DNA from: Rikenella sp.
GTDB lineage: Bacteria > Bacteroidota > Bacteroidia > Bacteroidales > Rikenellaceae
Length of the DNA stretch: 5,105 nt
Reading direction: 5' to 3'
NCBI GenBank assembly: GCA_029054535.1
Contig: JAIDFC010000152.1
Location: forward strand, 1-5,105
The position numbers were made by a program, and so were the translations under genes. How positions within the stretch are numbered: position 1 is the first letter of the stretch; each line of letters begins with the position of its first letter. Under the pieces are notes generated by a model. That model was not told the origin of the DNA and did not search any database. It saw only the letters and a list, made by a program, of their open reading frames with translations. Below are positions 1-5,105 of the stretch, one piece after another.

Positions 1-371
1 GTCCCCATATATTCTTAGCCCACGTATCGGCAAAATTCTCTCGGGTCGCTCTACCTGGACTCAACAACCGCGCCGCAGGCGCGCGGCCCGGCGCCACCCC
101 CGGCGACGGACGCAACTTCTCGCTACGCTCGATTGCGACCGCGCTGGCGCCGAACCGGTGCCGCTCGGCACTTGATCCGGGCCGCATCTACCCCAATAAG
201 GAAGAGAGAACCCCAGTAAAACGCGGTGCGTCCGTCGACCGTGGGAATCCTCTGTGATCTCACCATGGCGGGCCGGAGCTTCGCCCCGCGAAGGCCCGCT
301 ATTTCTCCATCACTAACGCGATGGGAGCGGACCTCGCAAGCTCCGACCCGTTTTCAGCTTGGGAGAAACCG

Positions 372-456
372 CGACTCTCCGAGTCGTGCGCCCGACGCCG
401 CCCCATGCGGAGGGCGCCAAGTTCACTTCGTTCACTGGCTGCTCCGCCGGCGTCGG
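372..456. other. Two neighbouring stem-loops
   Basis: At 372-386 CGACTC and GAGTCG form a perfect 6-bp stem around a 3-nt loop. At 392-400 and 448-456 the 9-mers CCGACGCCG and CGGCGTCGG are exact reverse complements. Between these arms GCCAAGT (about 416-422) can pair with ACTGGC, leaving one bulged base, around a short direct repeat of GTTCAC. The arms are GC-rich, so the small stem alone could be chance. Their succession just before the strong hairpin at 485-552 suggests a structured transcript or repeat. The function is unknown. Confidence 0.45.
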
Positions 457-484
457 ACTTTTTCATTTCCAAAACTTCTTTGGC

Positions 485-552
485 CGCGCGCCTGCGAAAT
501 CATTCTCGATAAACTCTTCGTTTATCGAGTGATTTCGCTCCTTAGGCGTGCG
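485..552. other. Exceptional long hairpin (about 28 bp, three stacked stems)
   Basis: Three consecutive complementary blocks face each other. CTCGATAAAC (505-514) pairs perfectly with GTTTATCGAG (520-529) around the loop TCTTC. GCGAAATCA (494-502) pairs perfectly with TGATTTCGC (530-538), with a 2-nt TT bulge at 503-504. Positions 485-493 pair with 544-552, including one G-U pair, after a 5-nt bulge at 539-543. This gives 28 base pairs in 68 nt. No run of T follows on either strand, so it is not a typical intrinsic terminator. It may be a structured RNA, a palindromic repeat or a protein-binding cruciform. Confidence 0.8.
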
Positions 553-612
553 CGCGGACCGTATCGGACTGGCCTCGGGCCGGCCGGGCCCCGCGTGCTC
601 GCGGTGAGCCGG

Positions 613-726
613 CGATACTGCGTATCGCTCTATATTGTTTTAAACACAGTTTTGCCCGCGCGCGGGGATCTATAAGAGCGAAAGAACCCAAGCAAAACAC
701 CCAACGCGTCCGATGCTGCGTATCGC
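613..726. repeat. Duplicated 16-bp stem-loop (613-628 and 711-726)
   Basis: The 16-mer CGATACTGCGTATCGC at 613-628 recurs at 711-726 with a single mismatch (A to G at the fifth base). Each copy can fold as a 6-bp stem around the loop TGC. In the second copy the changed base still pairs as G-U. The preserved folding suggests the structure matters or that both derive from one repeat family. The copies are 98 bp apart, in the same orientation, in the region downstream of the lipoprotein gene. The 12-bp palindrome CCCGCGCGCGGG (655-666) lies between them. Confidence 0.5.
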
Positions 727-788
727 ATAGGCCTGACAGCAGAGAAAACCAGACCGACCGCACAAAACCTCAAACGCCACTCACCCCC

Positions 789-1358
789 CTACTGGATTTG
801 CCAAGATCCCCTCGATCTGACGAAAGTCCGTTTGTCTTTGTACGATCTGCCCTGTTTGAAACCTTTGTAGTGTCCGAAAGGCGTGATGTCCTGTTCTTCA
901 AAGCAATACGTGCATTCGACGACCTCTCCTTCAGCGACCGTTCGGAACTCCTCGATTCGCACAGGGACCATCCGACAGACCTGAACATAAGCCTCCTTGT
1001 CCGTAGCCCGACGCGGATCCGACATAGCCCGCCCCTTTTCCGTCAGTTGGACGTCGATCACCGTTCGCCACATATTTCGGTCCGCCGTTTTGACCTCCAC
1101 CAAACCGGCGTCGATCAACGAACCGTATTGTTTGCGGACATATTGCTGAGCCTGTTTGTGGTTTTCGCCCGTCAGAACCTGTTCGCCGACACGCATCGGC
1201 GCGTAGTAAGGCATCCGGAACTCCCCCTGTTCGGCAATCCGTTCAAAGGCATATTCCGGGGTGAGTTCCTTGGAACACGAGACGAAAGTTCCGACACACA
1301 AAGCGACAACCAACCACAAGGCCGCTCGACGTCGACCCGATTTTTTTTCGTATTTCAT
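789..1358 (-). CDS. Lipoprotein of unknown function with winged-helix-like pattern
   Basis: I do not recognise a named family. From the ATG at 1358 the protein has 189 residues. It begins with a Lys/Arg-rich stretch (residues 2-11) and a hydrophobic core (about 12-27, ALWLVVALCVGTFVS), then Cys28, so a type II lipoprotein signal (F-V-S-C) is likely. After export the Cys would be lipidated, placing the protein in the cell envelope. SKE follows the Cys and only partly resembles the acidic surface-export signals of Bacteroidetes. Residues about 65-110 (YVRKQYGSLIDAGLVEV ... VQLTEKGR) look like the helix and wing of winged-helix proteins, which is unusual outside the cytoplasm. Cys128, Cys149 and Cys152 could form a disulfide. 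An in-frame ATG at 1439 would add 27 residues and overlap the DUF4435 stop as ATGA. I prefer 1358 because a signal peptide then starts at residue 1. The gene is probably co-transcribed with the DUF4435 gene. The stop is TAG. Confidence 0.75.
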   Translation of the reverse strand: MKYEKKSGRRRAALWLVVALCVGTFVSCSKELTPEYAFERIAEQGEFRMPYYAPMRVGEQVLTGENHKQAQQYVRKQYGSLIDAGLVEVKTADRNMWRTVIDVQLTEKGRAMSDPRRATDKEAYVQVCRMVPVRIEEFRTVAEGEVVECTYCFEEQDITPFGHYKGFKQGRSYKDKRTFVRSRGSWQIQ

Positions 1359-1435
1359 TGCGATCTGTAAAATATTCAACGGTAGTTCGGGCCCCATCCG
1401 GGCACCGCCCGCAAGATAGCCATTTTTCCCGAGAA

Positions 1436-2422
1436 TCATCCGTTATCGAGCATCCTCGCCAGGTCGGCCCGCACACGGGCGAACAACGGGCAGGAGCGGA
1501 AACCGGTATTGACTTTCAGGAGCTCGTCGACATCCGAGAGAGCGTTGTTGTAGGAGCTGAGTTCGTTGTTGAGCGGGAGGCCCTGCCTGGAGCTGCCGAG
1601 GATCTGCCCCACAGCCAGCTTCCGCAGCGTGTTGCAGACAGTGCCGACCAGCGTCGAAACAACGTTATCCAACAACGCATGCCCCTGCATGTAGAGGTGA
1701 GTCTCTTCGGGTACGACGCCGCGCTCCGAACGCAAATAAGCATCGAACTGTTCGACTTCGGCAATGCGTTTCTGGTGTTTGGAGCGGAGGAATTTGAGCC
1801 GCTTGGCGACCTGTTTTTCCAACCAGACCAGGGTCGCCTCGCCGTTGTCCTCCAGGTTGATATAATTGATTTTCACCGCATTGCGAAAATCCGATAAGGT
1901 AAAAATCGTAGGCCGATCGACCCGTGCGGCATAGGCATACCACACGAAAACGGGATAAATGATCCGCGAATATTCGGCCATGAATTCCTCGAAGTCGAAG
2001 ATATGCGTGTCGTTCTTGGTCGCACGCACGCACACGGAGTGCAACGACGGCGGATAACACAAGTAGTTTTCGATGGCATAGGTATAGGTCTGCAACAGAT
2101 AAGGCGTGTGGTTGACTTTTCGCGACTGTGCGGAGAGTTCGCCGAACAGGTAGTCGAAGTCGGAGTCGACGCACAGGATGAGGTTCCGTCCGGCCTGCCC
2201 GGCGAACTGCATCACGACGCGTTTCCCCTTAGCCAAGTCGCTCCGAGCCGGGGTCGACACTTCGAACCGTCGCTCGGGGGTCTCGAACTCATCGAAAATG
2301 GCCCGCCAAAACGGGATATCGTCGTACCCCTCCACATACACCATCACACAGTTCCGCTTCTGCAACGCCGATGTCGCTGCAAAATACTCGCTGCTAATGT
2401 TTTGTAATAATCGTTTCCCCAT
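1436..2422 (-). CDS. DUF4435 (TOPRIM-like) domain protein
   Basis: This 328-residue protein matches the DUF4435 family by its motifs. VEGYDDIPFW near residues 30-39 carries an acidic Glu31. ILCVDSDFDY at 82-91 carries Asp86, Asp88 and Asp90 after a hydrophobic strand. YAIENYL at 115-121 contains Glu118, a family hallmark. The spacing of a Glu after one strand and DxD after another resembles TOPRIM metal-binding domains, as in OLD nucleases and primases, so a Mg2+-dependent nuclease-like activity is possible but inferred. The C-terminal ~150 residues are helical and basic in parts (LEKQVAKRLKFLRSKHQKR) and have no motif I know. DUF4435 proteins often sit beside or are fused to ABC-like ATPases, but none is visible here. 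No signal peptide is seen, so it should be cytoplasmic. The ATG lies 2 nt after a parS-like site, and no Shine-Dalgarno is evident. The lipoprotein gene follows and is probably in the same unit. The stop is TGA. Confidence 0.85.
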   Translation of the reverse strand: MGKRLLQNISSEYFAATSALQKRNCVMVYVEGYDDIPFWRAIFDEFETPERRFEVSTPARSDLAKGKRVVMQFAGQAGRNLILCVDSDFDYLFGELSAQSRKVNHTPYLLQTYTYAIENYLCYPPSLHSVCVRATKNDTHIFDFEEFMAEYSRIIYPVFVWYAYAARVDRPTIFTLSDFRNAVKINYINLEDNGEATLVWLEKQVAKRLKFLRSKHQKRIAEVEQFDAYLRSERGVVPEETHLYMQGHALLDNVVSTLVGTVCNTLRKLAVGQILGSSRQGLPLNNELSSYNNALSDVDELLKVNTGFRSCPLFARVRADLARMLDNG

Positions 2423-2424
2423 AA

Positions 2425-2440
2425 TGTTCCACGTGAAACG
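2425..2440. promoter_or_regulatory. parS: parS-like ParB-binding site (15 of 16 match)
   Basis: TGTTCCACGTGAAACG differs from the canonical bacterial centromere TGTTCCACGTGAAACA only at the last base. The core GTTCCACGTGAAAC is intact. It lies immediately upstream of the DUF4435 start codon (ATG at 2422), where a leader or ribosome-binding region would be. ParB bound here could affect expression of that gene. The assignment rests on the strong conservation of parS across phyla and on a perfect second copy at 4693-4708. Confidence 0.85.
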
Positions 2441-2489
2441 TTTTTATAACTCGCTGCTTTGTAAATCGTTTTGGCTACTTGTACGGAAC

Positions 2490-2513
2490 TGCCGCTTTTT
2501 GTAAAAAGCGGCA
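2490..2513. other. Left boundary hairpin of the palindromic element
   Basis: TGCCGCTTTTT (2490-2500) and AAAAAGCGGCA (2503-2513) are perfect reverse complements separated by GT. The A/T half of the stem is close to the loop. No T-run follows on either strand, so a standard intrinsic terminator is doubtful, although it lies between two same-strand genes and could still weaken read-through towards the DUF4435 gene. Its mirror partner is at 2728-2751. Confidence 0.7.
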
Positions 2514-2727
2514 CCAAAAACTTTTAACTAGCGTACGCTACGCCTTAGGCTCCGCAATCTAATGCTCTGGCCTATTGAGTTGGGCCGGGGTTCTTTTAGG
2601 CGCGCCCTTAATGCGAGCTAAACCTTTTGGGCGCGCTCAAAAAGAATCCCTCGGCCCCAATATAAAGACCAAAGGCTCTTGACTACGGTAGCCCATGGAA
2701 TGCGTAGCATTCCCGAAAGTTTTTTTG

Positions 2728-2751
2728 GTTCTTTTTGTTCACAAAAAGAAC
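2728..2751. other. Right boundary hairpin, 43 bp after the acyltransferase stop
   Basis: GTTCTTTTTGT (2728-2738) and ACAAAAAGAAC (2741-2751) are perfect reverse complements around TC. On the minus strand it is the first strong stem met by the acyltransferase transcript, so it may mark the mRNA 3' end. The base after the stem on that strand starts CAAAAAAAC rather than a T-run, so termination would not follow the textbook model. It matches the design of the hairpin at 2490-2513 in opposite orientation. Confidence 0.65.
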
Positions 2752-2794
2752 AGTTCTATACGGCACAAGAACAATTCACGAAACAAGCAAGTTA

Positions 2795-4663
2795 TCACAA
2801 GCACATATTACCGGCGAGTCGGAATCGCTGTAGGACATCGATTTCCGGAAACTCCCGTGCGACCAACTCGATTTTGTCCGCCGGGACATCGCACAAGTCG
2901 AGGATCAGCAAGACATCCAAGGCATCGTCGAGTCCCGGATCGATATTAAAGCCCATAACCCGCCCCCCGAGCTGGAGGTATTTTTTCATCAAGACCGGCA
3001 TCCCCAGCCCCGATGGTTCGACATCTCGGATGAGCTTGTCGATCTCGTCGGCCGAGACGACACCCCGTATCAACTCCTCGTCGACCGCCGGCCGCCCCAA
3101 CGCTCCGATACCGTTTCGGGCCACGACATATCGAGCCAGCTCCGCATTCCAGTGGTTCGCCCGAATGTAGTCCGCCAGGAGCCACTTAGCCGCCATCGCA
3201 TGCCCCCCGGACATACTCACCGGCCCCATCAAATAGCGATAATCGGACTTCCGGAGCAAGATCTGCAAAATCCCCCGCCAGAGCAGCAACAAGGTGTGCG
3301 ATCCACGCCGCGTATCGCCCGCTACAAAAGAGTAACCAACCTCGACCGATCGCCTGAGAACCTCGTTCAGGTGGCGCGAGAACTCGAACAACGAATAGGA
3401 GTAAAACCCCTCGAACCCCATGCTGTCGAGCAACATGTCGCCGTAGCCGATCCGATAAGCCCCGGCAATGGTCCGCTTAGCAGCGTCCCAGACGAAGAGG
3501 TACTCATACAAGTCGTCAGATCCTTCCGCCTCCGAGTCCGACCGGAACGTATCGCGCGAAGCGATCGCCATGGCATCGCGCAGCCGCATGATTTCGCGCA
3601 TGGCCAGCGGGATCGCGTAGGTCGGAGCACAGAACAAACACAAATCCCCGACCCGCATCAGGAGCCGGTCCGATGCTATAGCTTCCAATTCTCGTTCCAA
3701 AAGTTGCGGTTCGACCGGCAAAACGATTTTCGACGCTCCACGACCTCGATTTTGCCGCCCTCCGGACGACGCCTTGCGCCTTTTCGGCGTCTCGTTCGCT
3801 TTGCGTTTTTTCGGAGCCTCTTCTCCGTGTTCGTTCCGCACAACGGTCTCATCTTCAGCCAGTACCGATTGTAGACAGAAAACATTCGCCCGCAAAAAAT
3901 CAGAGACGGCCTCCGGCTCCCCGATCTCCCGGAGCAGCCGAACCGACACAGCCGAACCGAACGCTACCGACACGGAACGTCCTTTTTTATTGGTCAGCTC
4001 CAGCGGCAACCGCGCCGTCCGCAGCATCGGATGTATCTTACCCAATAGATGGAACATCAGGCTGTTGCGCCCTTCGATATAAGCCGGAACGACCGGCACC
4101 CCGGCCTTCAGGATCAATTTGGCGATCGACCGGGACCACGGCGCGTCGTCGACTTTCGAGAGCCTTTTTCGGAACGTCGCCACCTCTCCGGCCGGGAATA
4201 CAATGAGCGGTCGGCCGGCCTTGAGATGCTCCACGACCCGCCGAACTTCCGGAAAGCTGCGCCCGCCTTTGGTGTCGAACGCATCGATCGGGAGAAAGAA
4301 ATCACGGAGTCGATCGATCTGCGTCAGGAGAAAATTCCCCAACAGTTTGACGTCGGGCCGAATGGCGGCTACGAGTTTCAAGAGCAGCAGCCCGTCGAGC
4401 GCGCCGTGCGGATGGTTGACGACCAGCACGAAGGCCCCTTTCCGAGGAATAAGGTCGAGCCTTCCGGCATCGGTTTGCACGACGACCCCGAGTTGATCCA
4501 GGAGGTCCTGGACGAAATCGAGTCCCGATTTTTCTCCGGCACCTTCGTAGAGTCGATTGATTTTATTGATTCCGAGCAGCGACCGGGCCACTTTGACGAC
4601 CGCCCTATTGAGCACCGAGGTGTACGGGACCCCGAGGTCGGAATTATCCACTATCTTTTTCAT
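2795..4663 (-). CDS. Fused PlsC-like / OlsB-like GNAT acyltransferase (OlsF/GlsF-type lipid synthase)
   Basis: The 622-residue protein joins two acyltransferase domains. The N-terminal part (about 60-265) is a lysophospholipid acyltransferase domain: NHPHGALDG at 83-91 is the variant His-x5-Asp catalytic motif (His84, Asp90) used by this family, and FPAGE at 156-160 is the substrate-binding motif. A Lys/Arg-rich linker follows (about 276-312). The C-terminal part resembles the N-acyltransferase OlsB/hemolysin-like GNAT domain, with landmarks YEYLFVWD, IAGAYRIGYG, FYSYSLFEF, LLLLWRGI and RYLMGPVSMSG. Family knowledge: such fusions acylate the amino group of an amino acid with a 3-hydroxy fatty acid, then acylate that hydroxyl, giving ornithine or glycine lipids at the inner membrane. 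Which amino acid is used here cannot be read. I start at the ATG at 4663 (MKKIVDNSDLG). The longer frame to 4792 runs back through the intergenic gap and the mnmG 3' end and its translation looks non-coding. mnmG lies 55 nt upstream, with parS in the gap. The stop is TGA. Confidence 0.88.
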   Translation of the reverse strand: MKKIVDNSDLGVPYTSVLNRAVVKVARSLLGINKINRLYEGAGEKSGLDFVQDLLDQLGVVVQTDAGRLDLIPRKGAFVLVVNHPHGALDGLLLLKLVAAIRPDVKLLGNFLLTQIDRLRDFFLPIDAFDTKGGRSFPEVRRVVEHLKAGRPLIVFPAGEVATFRKRLSKVDDAPWSRSIAKLILKAGVPVVPAYIEGRNSLMFHLLGKIHPMLRTARLPLELTNKKGRSVSVAFGSAVSVRLLREIGEPEAVSDFLRANVFCLQSVLAEDETVVRNEHGEEAPKKRKANETPKRRKASSGGRQNRGRGASKIVLPVEPQLLERELEAIASDRLLMRVGDLCLFCAPTYAIPLAMREIMRLRDAMAIASRDTFRSDSEAEGSDDLYEYLFVWDAAKRTIAGAYRIGYGDMLLDSMGFEGFYSYSLFEFSRHLNEVLRRSVEVGYSFVAGDTRRGSHTLLLLWRGILQILLRKSDYRYLMGPVSMSGGHAMAAKWLLADYIRANHWNAELARYVVARNGIGALGRPAVDEELIRGVVSADEIDKLIRDVEPSGLGMPVLMKKYLQLGGRVMGFNIDPGLDDALDVLLILDLCDVPADKIELVAREFPEIDVLQRFRLAGNMCL

Positions 4664-4692
4664 AATCAAAATTTTCCATTCAAAACCGCAGA

Positions 4693-4708
4693 TGTTCCAC
4701 GTGAAACA
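4693..4708. promoter_or_regulatory. parS: Perfect parS centromere site (ParB binding)
   Basis: TGTTCCACGTGAAACA matches the 16-bp bacterial parS sequence exactly. It sits in the 55-bp gap between the mnmG stop (4719) and the acyltransferase start (4663). ParB would load here and spread along the DNA, and ParA/SMC would use the complex to segregate and organise the replication-origin region. mnmG is frequently close to oriC and parAB, which agrees with this reading. An effect on transcription of the acyltransferase is possible but not shown. Confidence 0.93.
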
Positions 4709-4718
4709 TCCACCCGCC

Positions 4719-5021
4719 CTATCGCCCGAAACGGACCAACAAAACATTGATATCCGCCGGCGAAACCCCGGGAATCCGCGAAGCCTGCGCAATGGTCAAC
4801 GGACGTATCCGCGCCAACTTCTGACGAGCCTCGATCGACAACGAACCGAGAGACCCGAAATCGAAATCCGCAGGAATCCGAACCCCCTCCAGCCGACGCA
4901 ACTTCTCGGCCACCATCCGCTCCCGCTCGATATACCCCGCATACTTCACCCCGATCTCCACCGCCCGCAGATCCTCCCGAACCGCCCCGATCTCACGCAA
5001 AAACCCAGCAAAATCCGGCAA
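4719..5021 (-). CDS. mnmG: tRNA uridine-34 modification enzyme MnmG, C-terminal ~100 residues (5' part missing)
   Basis: This is the end of MnmG (GidA). With MnmE, MnmG uses FAD and methylene-tetrahydrofolate to place a carboxymethylaminomethyl group on U34 of certain tRNAs in the cytoplasm. The fragment is the helical C-terminal domain that contacts MnmE and tRNA. Landmarks are VKYAGYIERE (25-34), IPADFDF (50-56), LSIEARQKLARIRPLTIAQASRI and GVSPADINVLL near the end. Full-length MnmG is about 620 residues, so some 520 are missing. Residue 1 here is a TTG (Leu) codon inside the protein and not a true start. The frame stays open to the window edge at 5105, but codons from about 5022 outward give only Gly/Pro/Arg/Ala and no MnmG sequence, so the match stops abruptly there. 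The stop is TAG, 10 nt before parS. Confidence 0.93.
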   Translation of the reverse strand: MPDFAGFLREIGAVREDLRAVEIGVKYAGYIERERMVAEKLRRLEGVRIPADFDFGSLGSLSIEARQKLARIRPLTIAQASRIPGVSPADINVLLVRFGR

Positions 5022-5105
5022 AACACCCCCTGGCCCCGCGCCGGGAGCGCCGGGGCGGGGCCGGCGGGGGGGGCCGCCGCCCCGCGGACCGGGCGGCGCC
5101 GGCCG
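5022..5105. other. Near-pure G/C low-complexity tail replacing expected mnmG sequence
   Basis: From 5029 to the window end only three bases are A or T (5031, 5046 and 5088), whereas neighbouring genes are only moderately GC-rich. The stretch has G and C runs (ten G at 5054-5060 and 5066-5073 regions taken with short breaks) and self-complementary parts, for example GGCCCCGC (5032-5039) with GCGGGGCC (5055-5062). The minus-strand frame continues without a stop but encodes only Gly/Pro/Arg/Ala, unlike any MnmG. The likeliest reading is a contig-end or sequencing/assembly artefact. A real low-complexity insertion disrupting mnmG is the alternative. Confidence 0.7.

Larger units (their letters stand above)
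1..788. other. Long gene-free, hairpin-rich region downstream of the lipoprotein gene
   Basis: I find no convincing gene here. The open frames on both strands translate to Arg/Pro/Ala/Gly-rich strings without domain-like patterning, as expected by chance in GC-rich DNA. No tRNA T-loop, SRP RNA, RNase P or tmRNA signature was recognised. The region holds many self-complementary segments: small hairpins at 158-171 and 372-386, a 9-bp inverted repeat at 392-400/448-456, a very strong hairpin at 485-552, a duplicated stem-loop at 613-628 and 711-726, and a 12-bp G/C palindrome at 655-666. It lies downstream of the minus-strand lipoprotein gene, so the transcript of that gene may run into it. No classical hairpin-plus-U-run terminator is visible just past 789. 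It could be a structured RNA, a set of palindromic repeats, or decayed sequence. Confidence 0.6.
2490..2751. repeat. Nested imperfect palindrome of about 260 bp (repeat or MITE-like element)
   Basis: The segment reads similarly on both strands, in layers. The outer layer is a pair of 24-nt hairpins (2490-2513 and 2728-2751), each followed towards the centre by the same tract, ACCAAAAA-CTTT on the left and its complement (AAAG-T7-GGT) on the right. In a middle layer, 2531-2576 resembles the complement of 2661-2712, with shared words such as GCTACGC. In the inner layer 2580-2607 (TTGGGCCGGGGTTC ... GCGCGCCC) faces 2629-2660 (GGGCGCGC ... GAATCCCTCGGCCCCAA), with small gaps. There is no gene inside. 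It fills most of the gap between the acyltransferase stop and the DUF4435 start. The architecture fits a non-coding repeat family or a transposase-free MITE. I see no target-site duplication. Confidence 0.7.

Noticed and set aside
421..436. CRISPR-like or tandem direct repeat (GTTCAC repeated)
   Set aside because: There are only two copies 3 nt apart, with no regular spacer array anywhere in the window.
226..675. 149-codon plus-strand open frame in the left gene-free region
   Set aside because: The translation is Arg/Pro/Ala-rich, runs straight through the strong hairpin at 485-552, and has no family-like pattern.
1358..1897. 179-codon plus-strand open frame opposite the DUF4435 gene
   Set aside because: It is a shadow of the DUF4435 reading frame, with no recognisable protein features.
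2423..2489. Bacteroidetes-type promoter (TTTG / TAnnTTTG) for the DUF4435 gene
   Set aside because: A TATAAAAACG-like segment exists on the minus strand but no matching upstream TTTG box at the right spacing, so I do not call it.
2490..2513. Classical intrinsic terminator
   Set aside because: The stem is excellent but no T-run follows on either strand.
2679..3170. 163-codon plus-strand open frame starting in the palindromic element
   Set aside because: Its N-terminal part is a translation of the hairpin repeat and the rest is antisense to the acyltransferase.
3152..3874. 240-codon plus-strand open frame antisense to the acyltransferase
   Set aside because: It lies wholly within a well-supported gene on the other strand. 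The translation is Arg/Pro/Gln-rich without motifs, a common shadow in GC-rich coding DNA.
4049..4750. 233-codon plus-strand open frame spanning the acyltransferase 5' end and parS
   Set aside because: It is antisense to the catalytic-domain coding sequence, runs through the intergenic gap, and shows no domain pattern.
4664..4792. Extended N-terminus of the acyltransferase
   Set aside because: It would overlap the mnmG 3' end and read through parS, and it gives an atypical Cys/Trp/Arg-rich leader. The ATG at 4663 gives a family-like start.

Overview
The window looks like chromosomal DNA from a GC-rich member of the Bacteroidetes. The Alistipes/Rikenellaceae group is my best guess. This rests on the Bacteroidetes style of the MnmG C-terminus, a fused two-domain acyltransferase common in this phylum, a DUF4435 protein, weak or absent Shine-Dalgarno sequences, and high GC. 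The species is not provable from sequence alone. All recognisable genes lie on the minus strand, so transcription runs from high to low coordinates.

Layout in transcription order: (1) 5022-5105 is almost pure G/C low-complexity sequence that interrupts the expected MnmG reading and may be a contig-end or sequencing artefact. (2) 4719-5021 is the last ~100 codons of mnmG (tRNA U34 modification). (3) 4693-4708, between mnmG and the next gene, is a perfect 16-bp parS centromere site. (4) 2795-4663 is a 622-aa fused acyltransferase: PlsC-like domain, basic linker, OlsB-like GNAT domain. It is probably an amino-acid lipid (ornithine/glycine lipid) synthase. (5) 2490-2751 is a ~260-bp nested imperfect palindrome bounded by two hairpins in mirror orientation, and it looks like a repeat-family element. 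(6) 2425-2440 is a second parS site with one mismatch, 2 nt upstream of the next start codon. (7) 1436-2422 is a 328-aa DUF4435 (TOPRIM-like) protein. (8) 789-1358 is a 189-aa lipoprotein of unknown function with a winged-helix-like sequence pattern. (9) 1-788 has no convincing gene but many stem-loops, including an exceptional 28-bp imperfect hairpin at 485-552.

The most notable signal is the pair of parS sites 2.27 kb apart beside mnmG. It suggests that this is origin-proximal DNA used by ParABS, and that ParB binding and spreading could cover the acyltransferase and DUF4435 genes. The DUF4435 gene and the lipoprotein gene appear to form a two-gene unit: an ATG in the lipoprotein frame overlaps the DUF4435 stop as ATGA, although the better lipoprotein start lies 81 nt further on. 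No complete defence system, CRISPR array, tRNA, rRNA or transposase was found.
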